Source of the DNA: an uncultured Lachnospiraceae bacterium
GTDB taxonomy: Bacteria; Bacillota; Clostridia; Lachnospirales; Lachnospiraceae
NCBI GenBank assembly: GCA_910577825.1
Contig: CAJTOK010000053.1
Span: forward strand, 1-26,903
Direction of reading: 5' to 3'
Length of the DNA stretch: 26,903 nucleotides
A program made the translations under genes and the position numbers. Positions 16,838 to 24,890 of this stretch are shown here, one piece after another. How positions within the stretch are numbered: position 1 is the first letter of the stretch; each line of letters opens with the position of its first letter. The notes beneath the pieces were generated by a model. The model had not been told where the DNA came from and searched no databases. It saw only the letters and a list, made by a program, of their open reading frames with translations.

Positions 16838-17476
16838 TTACATCATTTCATTTAGTCTGGATATTGCATCAGATATGCCGCCAGTGCTTTGGAAAAGCCC
16901 CCTGTCAACTGCTTCTTTTCCTACTAAGATAGTGCCAAGGTCACGTGTAAGTATTCCCGGTGCAACCATCCATTTTTCTAAATCTTCTTTGGCAGCATTT
17001 GAATGGTCTGATATAAATGTTGTAATCCTTTCCTGTATAAGCTTAAAATATTCATAAGTCTGGGGTGCGCCAAGAACCATTCCATTAAGCCTTACAGGAT
17101 GTATTATAACTGTAGCTGATGGCGCAATAAAAGTATAATCCGCAGCAACTGAAAGCGGCACGCCGATAGAATGGCTGTCACCCATAACAAGCGCAACGGT
17201 AGGTTTGGACATAGAGGCGATAAGTTCTGCAAGTGCAAGCCCGCAGGAAACATCGCCGCCTATTGTATTAACCATAAACAGTATTCCATTAACAGACGGG
17301 TCATGTTCAAGGGAGGCAAGAAGCGGAATCATATGTTCATATTTTGTAGTCTTTGTATTATTCCCCGCACATTCATGCCCCTCTATTTCACCTATAATTG
17401 ATATAAGCTGTATGGTTTTGCCAGTCCCGGCATTTTCAAGCCTTTTGCAGCCAAATTCTTTAATATCATCTTCCAT
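16838..17476 (-). CDS. tepA: ClpP-like serine protease, TepA/YmfB family
   Basis: This 212-aa protein closely follows B. subtilis TepA/YmfB: IGEIEGH, KTTKYEHMIPLL, MVNTIGGDVSCGLALAE, SKPTVALVMGDSHSIGVPLS (candidate nucleophile Ser103), IHPVRLNG (His126), and TRDLGTILVGKEAVDRGL. It has a ClpP fold without a Clp ATPase docking partner nearby. In B. subtilis this family has been linked to degradation of small acid-soluble spore proteins during outgrowth; an older report tied it to protein translocation. GGAGG lies six bases before the ATG. It is convergent with the kinase gene, with only 20 bases between stops and no clear terminator. It is a single gene and complete. Confidence 0.88.
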   Translation of the reverse strand: MEDDIKEFGCKRLENAGTGKTIQLISIIGEIEGHECAGNNTKTTKYEHMIPLLASLEHDPSVNGILFMVNTIGGDVSCGLALAELIASMSKPTVALVMGDSHSIGVPLSVAADYTFIAPSATVIIHPVRLNGMVLGAPQTYEYFKLIQERITTFISDHSNAAKEDLEKWMVAPGILTRDLGTILVGKEAVDRGLFQSTGGISDAISRLNEMM

Positions 17477-17568
17477 AACAATCCTCCATTAAGTTATTAT
17501 AAAATTCCCTGCTAATAATATCCCTTATAAAATAAGAATTATACATACTGTTTTTTGCTGGTTATGTC

Positions 17569-17597
17569 TTTAAACATAAAAGATAGTATGCTATAAT
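17569..17597 (+). promoter_or_regulatory. Promoter of the LRR-VWA-MoxR-TatD operon
   Basis: TTTAAA (17569-17574), 17-base spacer, TATAAT (17592-17597) with an extended -10 TGC directly before it. The predicted start near 17604 leaves a leader of about 44 bases with a GGAGG before the ATG at 17648. Confidence 0.6.
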
Positions 17598-17647
17598 AAG
17601 AGAACTATTAGTAATATCCAGATATTTTTTGCAGACAGGAGGATTAT

Positions 17648-19483
17648 ATGGACTGGATAGAATTTAAGGGAAACCGTTTTGGAATTGACGGGTACGGTTA
17701 CTGGGATTATTATGTTAAAGATATTGATGTACAGACAGAGGAAGTGTGGCTTCCTGTAACTTTTAAAAACAGGGCTGTTTATGGAATCAAACTGCCACAG
17801 GACAAGGTTTATAATGGCGTAAAGGTTTTGTATATACCAGGGGATATGAAGGAACTGGAAGTTACCAGCAGCAATTTTCCAGAACTGGTAAAAACAGTAT
17901 GTACTGGAGGGGCGGACAGCTATTTTACTACAGATGGCAGGATGGTTTTTAGCGGTAAAGGCGGGAAATTGCATGCGTGCCTTGTAAATGACGGAAAAAG
18001 CATTACAGTTCCTGGCAGTGTAAAGGAGATATGCAGTAAGGCATTTTATGGGACATGTTATAGTGAAATAAATTTTCCATATAATAATATGGAGATTGCA
18101 GCAGATGCGTTTGATAATTCAAAGTGGTCCGGATTACAGGAGGATTATGTAATTGCAGGCAGTGTCCTTATATCTTCACGGTATAAGGATGGTGTCCTTA
18201 AAGTACCGGAAAATGTAAAGAAATTTAACCGGGGGTTTTTAAGTGAATGTAATTATGAAAAAATTATATGCAGTTTTATGCCTTCTTTATCTGATATAAA
18301 TAGCATGGAATATTATAACAAGTTGAAATCATACCATATTACTTCGCCATCTGCTGTTATTAATATTAAAAACTTAAAAGAGATGGAATGGCTCAGTGAG
18401 GTTGTAATTGCAGATAACCACCCCTTATACAGTACAAGGGACGGTGTCGTCTATTCAGCAGACGGGCAGGTACTTGTATGGTACCCGTCCGCTAAAGAAG
18501 ATAAGGAATTTTATATCCCAGATGGCGTAAAGAAAATAGGAAGGTCTGCATTTGCAGGACAGAATTATCTCAGGAAACTTGTAGTGCCAGACAGTGTAAA
18601 GGTAATAGGCGCAAGTGCATTTTACCAGTGTACAGAGATTGAAGAAATATATCTGCCAGATGGCATAAAGGAAATCCCTGATTCCAATGCTTACCAGCGC
18701 GGGGGTGTATTTGAGGGGTGCAGCAGTTTATCATATATAAAGCTTCCAGAGCATCTTGAATATCTTGGAAGTTTTGCATTTTATGAAAGCTGGCTTTCTT
18801 CTATAGAGATTGGCAGCCATTTGGAGCAGATTGGTGAATACGGGCTTGCACTAACGGAATTAGATGATGTAAAGCTGCCAGCTTCGCTTAAACGCCTTGG
18901 CAAAGGCTCGCTCCTGCATATAGGGCATGTCACGGCATATGAAGGTACAGCGGGAGGGCTTCCGGCTGCTGTGAATGCAACAAACCCTTATATGAAAGAT
19001 AATGCAGCTAACCTTATATGGCAGCGCTGCGAAGTATCTGTACTTGGTAAAGACGGGGAGATAAAAGAAACATTCCTTATACCAGGAAGTTTAAACAGAA
19101 ACCTTGCCTGCTGCCTTGATGCTGCATGGAACGGTGAAAGCATTGATTATAGTGAGTATGATGAGTGTTTTGCAGGGATAAAAGATACAGATGAGAAACT
19201 TGAATTTGCAGAGAACAGGCTTTCATGCCTTGGTGATGATATGGATAATCCTTTTGCATCTTATGTAAAAAGGGTTTCTGGCAAGATTGCATACAGGCTT
19301 TTAGAGCATAGAAAAGAGAAAGAATTTCTGGAATTTGCAAGCCGTGGTTTTTTATCACAGGCAGCACTTAAAAAACTTATTAAATACAGCAATGAACAGG
19401 GGCTTGTTGTATGTTCAGCTTATATTGCCCAGATTCTTAATAAGGATGGGGGCAAAAAGAAAAAAAGCAGTTTCAGGCTGTAA
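17648..19483 (+). CDS. Cytoplasmic BspA-type leucine-rich repeat protein
   Basis: This 611-aa protein contains BspA/LRR_5-type repeats of about 23 residues, best seen at about 288-430 (VPDSVKVIGASAFYQC, LPDGIKEIPDS, LPEHLEYLGSFAFYES), with weaker copies at about 115-215. The last 110 residues are helical and charged, ending in a Lys-rich tail. There is no signal peptide, membrane segment or cell-wall anchor, unlike most BspA-like proteins, so it should be cytoplasmic. It heads an operon with a VWA protein 11 bases downstream and a MoxR ATPase after that. LRR proteins bind other proteins, so a substrate-recognition role for the MoxR/VWA pair is a fair inference. GGAGG lies a few bases upstream of the ATG. 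Confidence 0.85.
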   Translation: MDWIEFKGNRFGIDGYGYWDYYVKDIDVQTEEVWLPVTFKNRAVYGIKLPQDKVYNGVKVLYIPGDMKELEVTSSNFPELVKTVCTGGADSYFTTDGRMVFSGKGGKLHACLVNDGKSITVPGSVKEICSKAFYGTCYSEINFPYNNMEIAADAFDNSKWSGLQEDYVIAGSVLISSRYKDGVLKVPENVKKFNRGFLSECNYEKIICSFMPSLSDINSMEYYNKLKSYHITSPSAVINIKNLKEMEWLSEVVIADNHPLYSTRDGVVYSADGQVLVWYPSAKEDKEFYIPDGVKKIGRSAFAGQNYLRKLVVPDSVKVIGASAFYQCTEIEEIYLPDGIKEIPDSNAYQRGGVFEGCSSLSYIKLPEHLEYLGSFAFYESWLSSIEIGSHLEQIGEYGLALTELDDVKLPASLKRLGKGSLLHIGHVTAYEGTAGGLPAAVNATNPYMKDNAANLIWQRCEVSVLGKDGEIKETFLIPGSLNRNLACCLDAAWNGESIDYSEYDECFAGIKDTDEKLEFAENRLSCLGDDMDNPFASYVKRVSGKIAYRLLEHRKEKEFLEFASRGFLSQAALKKLIKYSNEQGLVVCSAYIAQILNKDGGKKKKSSFRL

Positions 19484-19494
19484 AGGGGAATGTT

Positions 19495-20817
19495 ATGGAT
19501 AAAAAAGGATATCTTGCATCAGAGGTTTTAAAAGTATGCCGCAACCAGCTTTATTTTAAAATGCGTTTTATGGAGCAGGCTCTATTTTACCTTGTGCCAG
19601 AACAAAAGGAAGAAGTTTTCTTTGGAAGTGATGCAAAGAAATTATATTATAATACATTATACATTCTTAATAAATACAGGGAATGCCCGGATATTGTTAC
19701 ATGCAGCCTGCTGCATGTAGTAATACACTGTCTTTTCCAGCATCCGCTGCAGGCGGGAAGCCATACAAGGAAATACTGGGACCTGGCAGCAGATATTGCA
19801 GCAGCAGATGTTATAAAGGAATTTTGCATAACAGATTTAGTACAATGTATCCCGGCAGGGTGTTTTACTATTATTAACATATTAAAGCGTGAAATCCCTT
19901 TAATGTCAGTAAACCATATATACCATTACCTGAAAGACAATGAGCTGCATATAGAAAAACTGTGTGGGATGGAAACTGGCAAAATGGCAGATTTATTCAG
20001 GATGGACTGCCATGATTTATGGTGGCATATTGCAAGCCGCCCGCAATATAACGGGAATGGCACTAAAAGGCTTTCAGAAGAATGGAAGGAAACCGCAGAG
20101 AATGTTCTTTTTGCCGGGCAGAAATTTGCAGTACAATATGGCAGCATACGGGGAGACTTGCCGGGCAGTTTTACACAGAACATTAAAAAACTTGTACGTG
20201 ATAACTATGATTATTCTTCTTTCCTGCGTAAATTTGCTGTTATGGAAGAGCAAATGAAGATAGATGCAGATGAATTTGATATTGTTTACTATACATACGG
20301 GTTAAGGCAGTTTAAAAAAATCCCGTTAATAGAGCCACTGGAATATAAAGAGGATTACCAGATAAGGGACTTTGTAATTGCCATTGATACTTCAGGTTCA
20401 TGCAGCGGGGAGCTTGTACAGAAATTTATACAAAAAACTTACAGTATTTTAAAACAGACAGATAATTTTTCAAGAAAAACTGTAATACACATTATCCAGT
20501 GTGATGCCTGTATACAGGAAGATTACAAGGCAGAATCATTACAGGAACTTGAAAAATATATAGAAAACATGCAGCTTAAAGGATTTGGCGGGACAGATTT
20601 CTGCCCTGTATTCCAGTATGTGGACAAGTTAATTGCAGATGGCAGTTTTACAAGGCTTTGCGGGCTGGTCTATTTTACAGATGGCTATGGAAAGTTCCCT
20701 AAGAAGCCCCCAGGTTATAAAACAGCATTTGTATTTGTTGACAGTGAAAATGATATATACGTGCCGCCCTGGGCAATGAAACTATACCTTGACGGACAGG
20801 CATTAGAGGTGGATTGA
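19495..20817 (+). CDS. VWA-like protein with degenerate metallopeptidase region (DUF2201-type)
   Basis: This 440-aa protein has two parts. The N-terminal part carries HVVIHCLFQH (His74, His78, His83), which sits where DUF2201 members have a zincin-like HExxH; here the catalytic glutamate is replaced by valine. The C-terminal part is a VWA-like domain with DTSGS at about 298 (MIDAS DxSxS), a GGTDF threonine at about 367 and the FTDGYG aspartate at about 396, so metal-dependent binding looks intact. Such proteins are typically partners of MoxR AAA+ ATPases, and the next gene is one. It is likely a cytoplasmic adaptor or scaffold. It is spaced 11 bases after the LRR gene, with GGGG before the ATG. 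Confidence 0.82.
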   Translation: MDKKGYLASEVLKVCRNQLYFKMRFMEQALFYLVPEQKEEVFFGSDAKKLYYNTLYILNKYRECPDIVTCSLLHVVIHCLFQHPLQAGSHTRKYWDLAADIAAADVIKEFCITDLVQCIPAGCFTIINILKREIPLMSVNHIYHYLKDNELHIEKLCGMETGKMADLFRMDCHDLWWHIASRPQYNGNGTKRLSEEWKETAENVLFAGQKFAVQYGSIRGDLPGSFTQNIKKLVRDNYDYSSFLRKFAVMEEQMKIDADEFDIVYYTYGLRQFKKIPLIEPLEYKEDYQIRDFVIAIDTSGSCSGELVQKFIQKTYSILKQTDNFSRKTVIHIIQCDACIQEDYKAESLQELEKYIENMQLKGFGGTDFCPVFQYVDKLIADGSFTRLCGLVYFTDGYGKFPKKPPGYKTAFVFVDSENDIYVPPWAMKLYLDGQALEVD

Positions 20818-20818
20818 C

Positions 20819-22363
20819 GTGAATATAAATGAAGCTAAAGAAGAGATTAAACGGACTATAGAAATTTATCTTGATAAAAATGAATTTGGCGGATACACCA
20901 TACCAGTGGAAAAACAGCGCCCTGTTTTTATGACAGGTGCGCCAGGTATTGGAAAGACTGCCATTATGCAGCAGATTGCAGAGGAGCTTGGCATTGCCCT
21001 TGTGTCTTATTCAATGACACACCACACAAGGCAGAGTGCCCTTGGGCTTCCCGTTATTGAAACAAAAGAATTTAACGGGAAACAGTTTATTGTTTCAGAA
21101 TATACAATGAGCGAAATTGTTGCATCTGTCTACAATGTTATGGAACAGTCTGGCAAAAGGGAAGGAATTTTATTTTTAGATGAAATAAACTGTGTATCAG
21201 AAACACTTGCACCTGCAATGCTTCTGTTCCTGCAGTATAAGATATTTGGAAACCAGCAGATACCAGAAGGCTGGGTAGTAGTTACAGCAGGAAACCCGCC
21301 AGAATATAATAAGTCAGTAAAAGAATTTGACGTTGCAACACTTGACCGTCTGAAATGTATTAAAGTTGAGGAAGACTTCGGTGTATGGAAACAATATGCC
21401 TACAGGCAGGGAATACATGCGGCTGTAATTTCATTCCTGGAGATAAACAAACAATGGTTCTATTCAGTGCAGGCGGATGTGGACGGTGTGCAGTATGTAA
21501 CAGCAAGAGGCTGGGAGGATTTATCATCTGCAATAAAACTTTATGAAAAGAAAGACTTTGATGTAAGCGGGAGTTTAATCCGGCAATATATTACCAATAC
21601 AGAAGTTGCAAGGAAGTTTACGGCCTATTACAAACTCCATAAAAAATACCAGTCCAGTTACCAGATTAAAGATATACTTATTGGAAATATCCCCGTGGAT
21701 GTGCTCCAGAAATCAATGGAAGCAAAACTTGATGAGCGTTTTTCTGTCCTCGGGCTTTTTTTAGATGAACTAAATACTGGTTTCAGGACAGCAACAGACA
21801 GGGAAAGCATACTCCAGATGGTTGTAAAAAGCCTGCGCATTGTAAAAAAAGAAATAAAACAGGAAAAAGAAAATACCCGGAAACTGCCAGCTTCATCTTA
21901 TATAAATGAAGAGAAACAGAAAATTAAACAGGAAATGGAAAGCCAGATGGCAGCTAACAGCCTGTCAGAAAGGGGCAGGGCAATATATCTGTCATCAATG
22001 CAGATACTTAGCGGATATGAAGGGCTTCTGGCAGGGGAAGACGCAGACAAGGACTTTTTAAAAGTAAAAAAAGCATTTACCAAAGAAACAAAGCAGCATG
22101 AAAAATATATAGATAAGGTAAAAGCACAGCTTGAAAATGCTTTTGCATTTATTGAAAAGGCATGGGGAAACAGCCAGGAAATAGTATTATTTGTTACAGA
22201 ACTGACAGCAGGCCATGACAGCATTGCATTTATTAACCAGTGGGGAAGTGATTCATATTTCCGTTACAATAAAGAACTGCTTATATACAGCCAGCATGAA
22301 AAACTAAGCATGGAAATAGAAGCAGAAACAGCAGGGGGATTATATGAAAATAAAATATTATGA
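20819..22363 (+). CDS. MoxR-type AAA+ ATPase
   Basis: This 514-aa protein has an AAA+ core: Walker A GAPGIGKT (40-47), Walker B ILFLDE (117-122), sensor-1 asparagine in TAGNPPEYN (159), and the arginine in LDRLKC (175-177), typical of MoxR enzymes. After the ATPase core come a lid region and a long charged helical extension (about 330-514), which is longer than in plain MoxR proteins (about 330 aa). MoxR ATPases use ATP to remodel targets with VWA partners. The start is GTG, with AGAGGTGG six bases upstream, one base after the previous stop, so the two proteins are co-translated. The 3' end overlaps tatD by 20 bases. Confidence 0.9.
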   Translation: MNINEAKEEIKRTIEIYLDKNEFGGYTIPVEKQRPVFMTGAPGIGKTAIMQQIAEELGIALVSYSMTHHTRQSALGLPVIETKEFNGKQFIVSEYTMSEIVASVYNVMEQSGKREGILFLDEINCVSETLAPAMLLFLQYKIFGNQQIPEGWVVVTAGNPPEYNKSVKEFDVATLDRLKCIKVEEDFGVWKQYAYRQGIHAAVISFLEINKQWFYSVQADVDGVQYVTARGWEDLSSAIKLYEKKDFDVSGSLIRQYITNTEVARKFTAYYKLHKKYQSSYQIKDILIGNIPVDVLQKSMEAKLDERFSVLGLFLDELNTGFRTATDRESILQMVVKSLRIVKKEIKQEKENTRKLPASSYINEEKQKIKQEMESQMAANSLSERGRAIYLSSMQILSGYEGLLAGEDADKDFLKVKKAFTKETKQHEKYIDKVKAQLENAFAFIEKAWGNSQEIVLFVTELTAGHDSIAFINQWGSDSYFRYNKELLIYSQHEKLSMEIEAETAGGLYENKIL

Positions 22364-23129
22364 TATTGGGTTAAACTTATTCTGCAGGCAGTTTAAAGAG
22401 CCGGAGAAAATCATACAGGATGCAGCAGACAGCAATGTATGCTGTATTTTAACAGGCACTGATGCAAAAGAAAATAACCAGATAGATAAATTTACCAGAA
22501 CACATAATGTCTATGGCACTGCCGGGATACACCCGCATAATGCAGACAACGCCAGCAAAGAAGATTTTATTTCCATTGAAAAAATTATTGCCAGCAATAA
22601 AAAAATTGTTGCAGTTGGCGAATGCGGGCTGGATTATGACAGGATGTTTTCCACAAAGGAAAACCAGGCCAGATGCCTTGAAAAACATATTGTGCTTGCA
22701 GAAAAATATAATAAACCATTATTCCTGCATGAGCGTGAAGCTTCAGGTGATTTTATACGCAGGTTTAAAAAGCATCCGGATATCTGCCAGAAGTCCGTTG
22801 TACACTGCTTTACAGGGGATAAAAAAACACTGGAGACATATCTTTCAATGGGGTTTTCTATCGGGATAACAGGCTGGATTTGTGATGACAGGCGTGCCAG
22901 AGAACTTAGGGAAGCAGTAAAAATCATACCACTTGGCAGGATTTTAATTGAAACAGATGCACCATATCTTGTGCCAAGGAATGTAAGCGGTTTAGGAAAA
23001 ACCAATGTGCCACAGAATATTGTATATGTAGCAAAAGAACTTGCAAAATATATGAAAGTCCCGGAAGAAGTTTTAATAGAACATGCAAGAAAAAATACAG
23101 AACGGATTTTCCAGATAAATCCAGTATAA
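22344..23129 (+). CDS. tatD: TatD family metal-dependent DNase
   Basis: This 261-aa protein aligns along its length with E. coli TatD, a 3'-5' exonuclease of the amidohydrolase TIM-barrel superfamily. Landmarks are DIGLNL at the N-terminus (TatD itself lacks the HxH of YcfH types), GIHPHNAD, VGECGLDYDRMFST, LFLHERE, VVHCFTGDKKT, IGITGWICDDRR and LIETDAPYLVPRN. The active-site His/Asp/Glu residues appear intact. GGGGG lies five bases before the ATG. It overlaps the MoxR gene by 20 bases, so it is in the same transcript; whether it works with the LRR-VWA-MoxR trio is unknown. Confidence 0.92.
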   Translation: MKIKYYDIGLNLFCRQFKEPEKIIQDAADSNVCCILTGTDAKENNQIDKFTRTHNVYGTAGIHPHNADNASKEDFISIEKIIASNKKIVAVGECGLDYDRMFSTKENQARCLEKHIVLAEKYNKPLFLHEREASGDFIRRFKKHPDICQKSVVHCFTGDKKTLETYLSMGFSIGITGWICDDRRARELREAVKIIPLGRILIETDAPYLVPRNVSGLGKTNVPQNIVYVAKELAKYMKVPEEVLIEHARKNTERIFQINPV

Positions 23130-23145
23130 AAGGAGAGAGCAAAAC

Positions 23146-24552
23146 ATGGGCATTTATCTTAATCCAGGCAATGATGGTTTTAAAAGAGCTTTAAATTCTG
23201 CAATATATGTGGACAAATCAGGATTAATTGCATATACAAACCGTGTAATGGATTCTGAGCAGGAGTATATTTGTGCCAGCAGGCCAAGACGGTTTGGCAA
23301 ATCAATGGCAGCCAATATGCTTCTGGCATATTATTCAAGAGGATGCAGTTCAGATGGATTATTTAGCAGCCTGGAAATTGCAGGAGAAAGTTCTTATAAA
23401 GAACATTTAAACCAGTATGATGTAATTTTTCTGAATATGCAGCATTTTTTAAGTGGCGCTAAAAGTGCAGGCAATATAACAAAATATCTGGAAAAGACAG
23501 TTCTGGCAGAATTAAAAGAAGTATATGGCCACTGGATTCCTGATAAAGAAAAACAGCTTCCTGCAGCACTTTCAGCAGTATTTTCCAAAGACAAAAGAGA
23601 AAAAAAGGATTTATTTTTATAATAGATGAATGGGACTGTATTTTCCGTGAAGATAAACAAAATAAAAAAGCACAAAAAGTTTATCTGGATTTTTTAAAAG
23701 ATTTATTAAAAGACAGGATTTATGTAAAACTTGCATATATGACAGGAATTTTACCAATTAAAAAGTACGGGACACATTCTGCATTAAATATTTTTAGTGA
23801 ATTTTCCATGACTGGCCCTAAAAACCTTGCAGAATTTGCAGGTTTCACAGAAATGGAAGTAAAAGAGTTATGTTTTGAATATAATATGGATTTTGAAGAA
23901 GCAAGACGCTGGTATGACGGATACCAGTTTAAAGAGATAAAGCATATATATAATCCAAAATCTATTGTAGATGCAATGACAGAGGAAGAGTTTCAAAGTT
24001 ACTGGACTGGAACAGAAACTTATGAGGCATTAAAAATTTATATTGATTTGAATTTTGACGGATTGAAAGATGCTATTATTTCAATGATTGGAGGTGCCAG
24101 ATGTAAAATTAATGTAAGGAAATTCCAGAATGATATGACAAGTTTTACAAGCAAAGATGAAGTGCTGGCATTGTTAATACATCTGGGTTATCTTGCTTAC
24201 GATGGACGGACAAAAGAGGTTTTTATTCCAAATATGGAAATTATGGAAGAATTTAAAAATGCAGCGGAAGGAACAAAAGAAAGATTATACATTAATACGT
24301 GAAATGCCTGCTGGAAAAGGATTTGCAGATATTGTATTTTTACCAAGAAAACACTCAGGTAAACCTGCGCTTATTGTGGAATTAAAATGGAACCAGACAG
24401 AGCAGGGGGCAATAAAACAGATAAAAGATAACCAATATATAAAAGCATTAGAAGAATATTCAGGAAATCTTTTATTAGTTGGTATTAATTACGATAAAAA
24501 AAGTAAAAAACATAACTGCATAATTGAGTCATTTGAAAAAAATTTACAATAA
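23146..24552 (+). pseudogene. Broken AAA-ATPase-like / PD-(D/E)XK nuclease-domain protein
   Basis: Three frames make up one gene of the family common in gut Clostridia and Bacteroidetes with an AAA-like N-terminus and a C-terminal PD-(D/E)XK domain. Frame one (23146-23622) has the Walker-A-like RPRRFGKS. It stops after an A7 run at 23600-23606. The next frame resumes at 23607 with GFIFIIDEWD (Walker B) and runs to 24302 (VFIPNMEIMEEFKNAAEG). The last part, in another frame, reads YTLIREMPAGKGFADIVF then IVELKW, the nuclease D-ExK motif, to 24552. Relative to my memory of the family, about 60-65 residues are missing between EFKNA and YTLIREMP, so there is an internal deletion as well as two frameshifts. 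AAGGAGAGAG precedes the ATG. Most likely inactive. Confidence 0.8.
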
Positions 24553-24662
24553 AATATATAAGATAGAAACAAGACATGTGATTAAAAATAAATGAAATTT
24601 AATTTTTTATTTAAAAAAATTTATATAATATTAACAAAATATTATAAATTGCGAATAAACTG

Positions 24663-24690
24663 TTGACACAAATCCATATTTGCATATAAT
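24663..24690 (+). promoter_or_regulatory. Strong sigma-A promoter of the ammonium transporter
   Basis: Both hexamers are perfect: TTGACA (24663-24668) and TATAAT (24685-24690), with a 16-base spacer. The start should be near 24697, only a few bases before a terminator-like hairpin. Confidence 0.8.
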
Positions 24691-24700
24691 AGTTAATGAC

Positions 24701-24741
24701 AAAGGCGTCATGGATAAATTAATTATCCGTGGCGTCTTTTT
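24701..24741 (+). terminator. Terminator-like hairpin in the amt leader (possible attenuator)
   Basis: A 17-bp stem pairs 24701-24717 with 24723-24739 (with three G-U pairs) around the loop ATTAA, and is followed by TTTTT. It lies just after the predicted transcription start, so an unregulated transcript would end after about 45 bases. It cannot be the upstream pseudogene's terminator alone, since the promoter lies before it. Confidence 0.7.
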
Positions 24742-24749
24742 GTTGCAAT

Positions 24750-24790
24750 AAGCGCTACGCGGAGCGTGGCAGCGTTTGTTTTTATTTATT
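24750..24790 (+). promoter_or_regulatory. Second leader hairpin with T-rich tail before amt
   Basis: Bases 24750-24760 pair with 24764-24776 around a GGA loop, with two single-base bulges, followed by a T-rich run (24775-24790). A third inverted repeat is centred on GTCCGGAC (about 24815). The leader from start site to ATG is about 190 bases and has no other gene. It looks structured rather than random. Confidence 0.5.
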
Positions 24791-24890
24791 GCCAGCTGCT
24801 GTAAGCTGTTGCTGTCCGGACACAGCCGCTGTTTGCAATAAATATACAGATTTTAATACATAATTTATGTGGCAGAAGGAGGCAATTATT

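Noticed and set aside
16806..16850. Bidirectional terminator between the kinase and tepA
   Set aside because: Only a 5-bp palindrome (CTTAA/TTAAG) without T-tract is present in the 20-base gap, which is too weak to call.
23601..23607. Calling the A-run a proven programmed frameshift
   Set aside because: The same gene carries a second frameshift and an apparent internal deletion, so decay explains the break more simply. Kept as a finding only.
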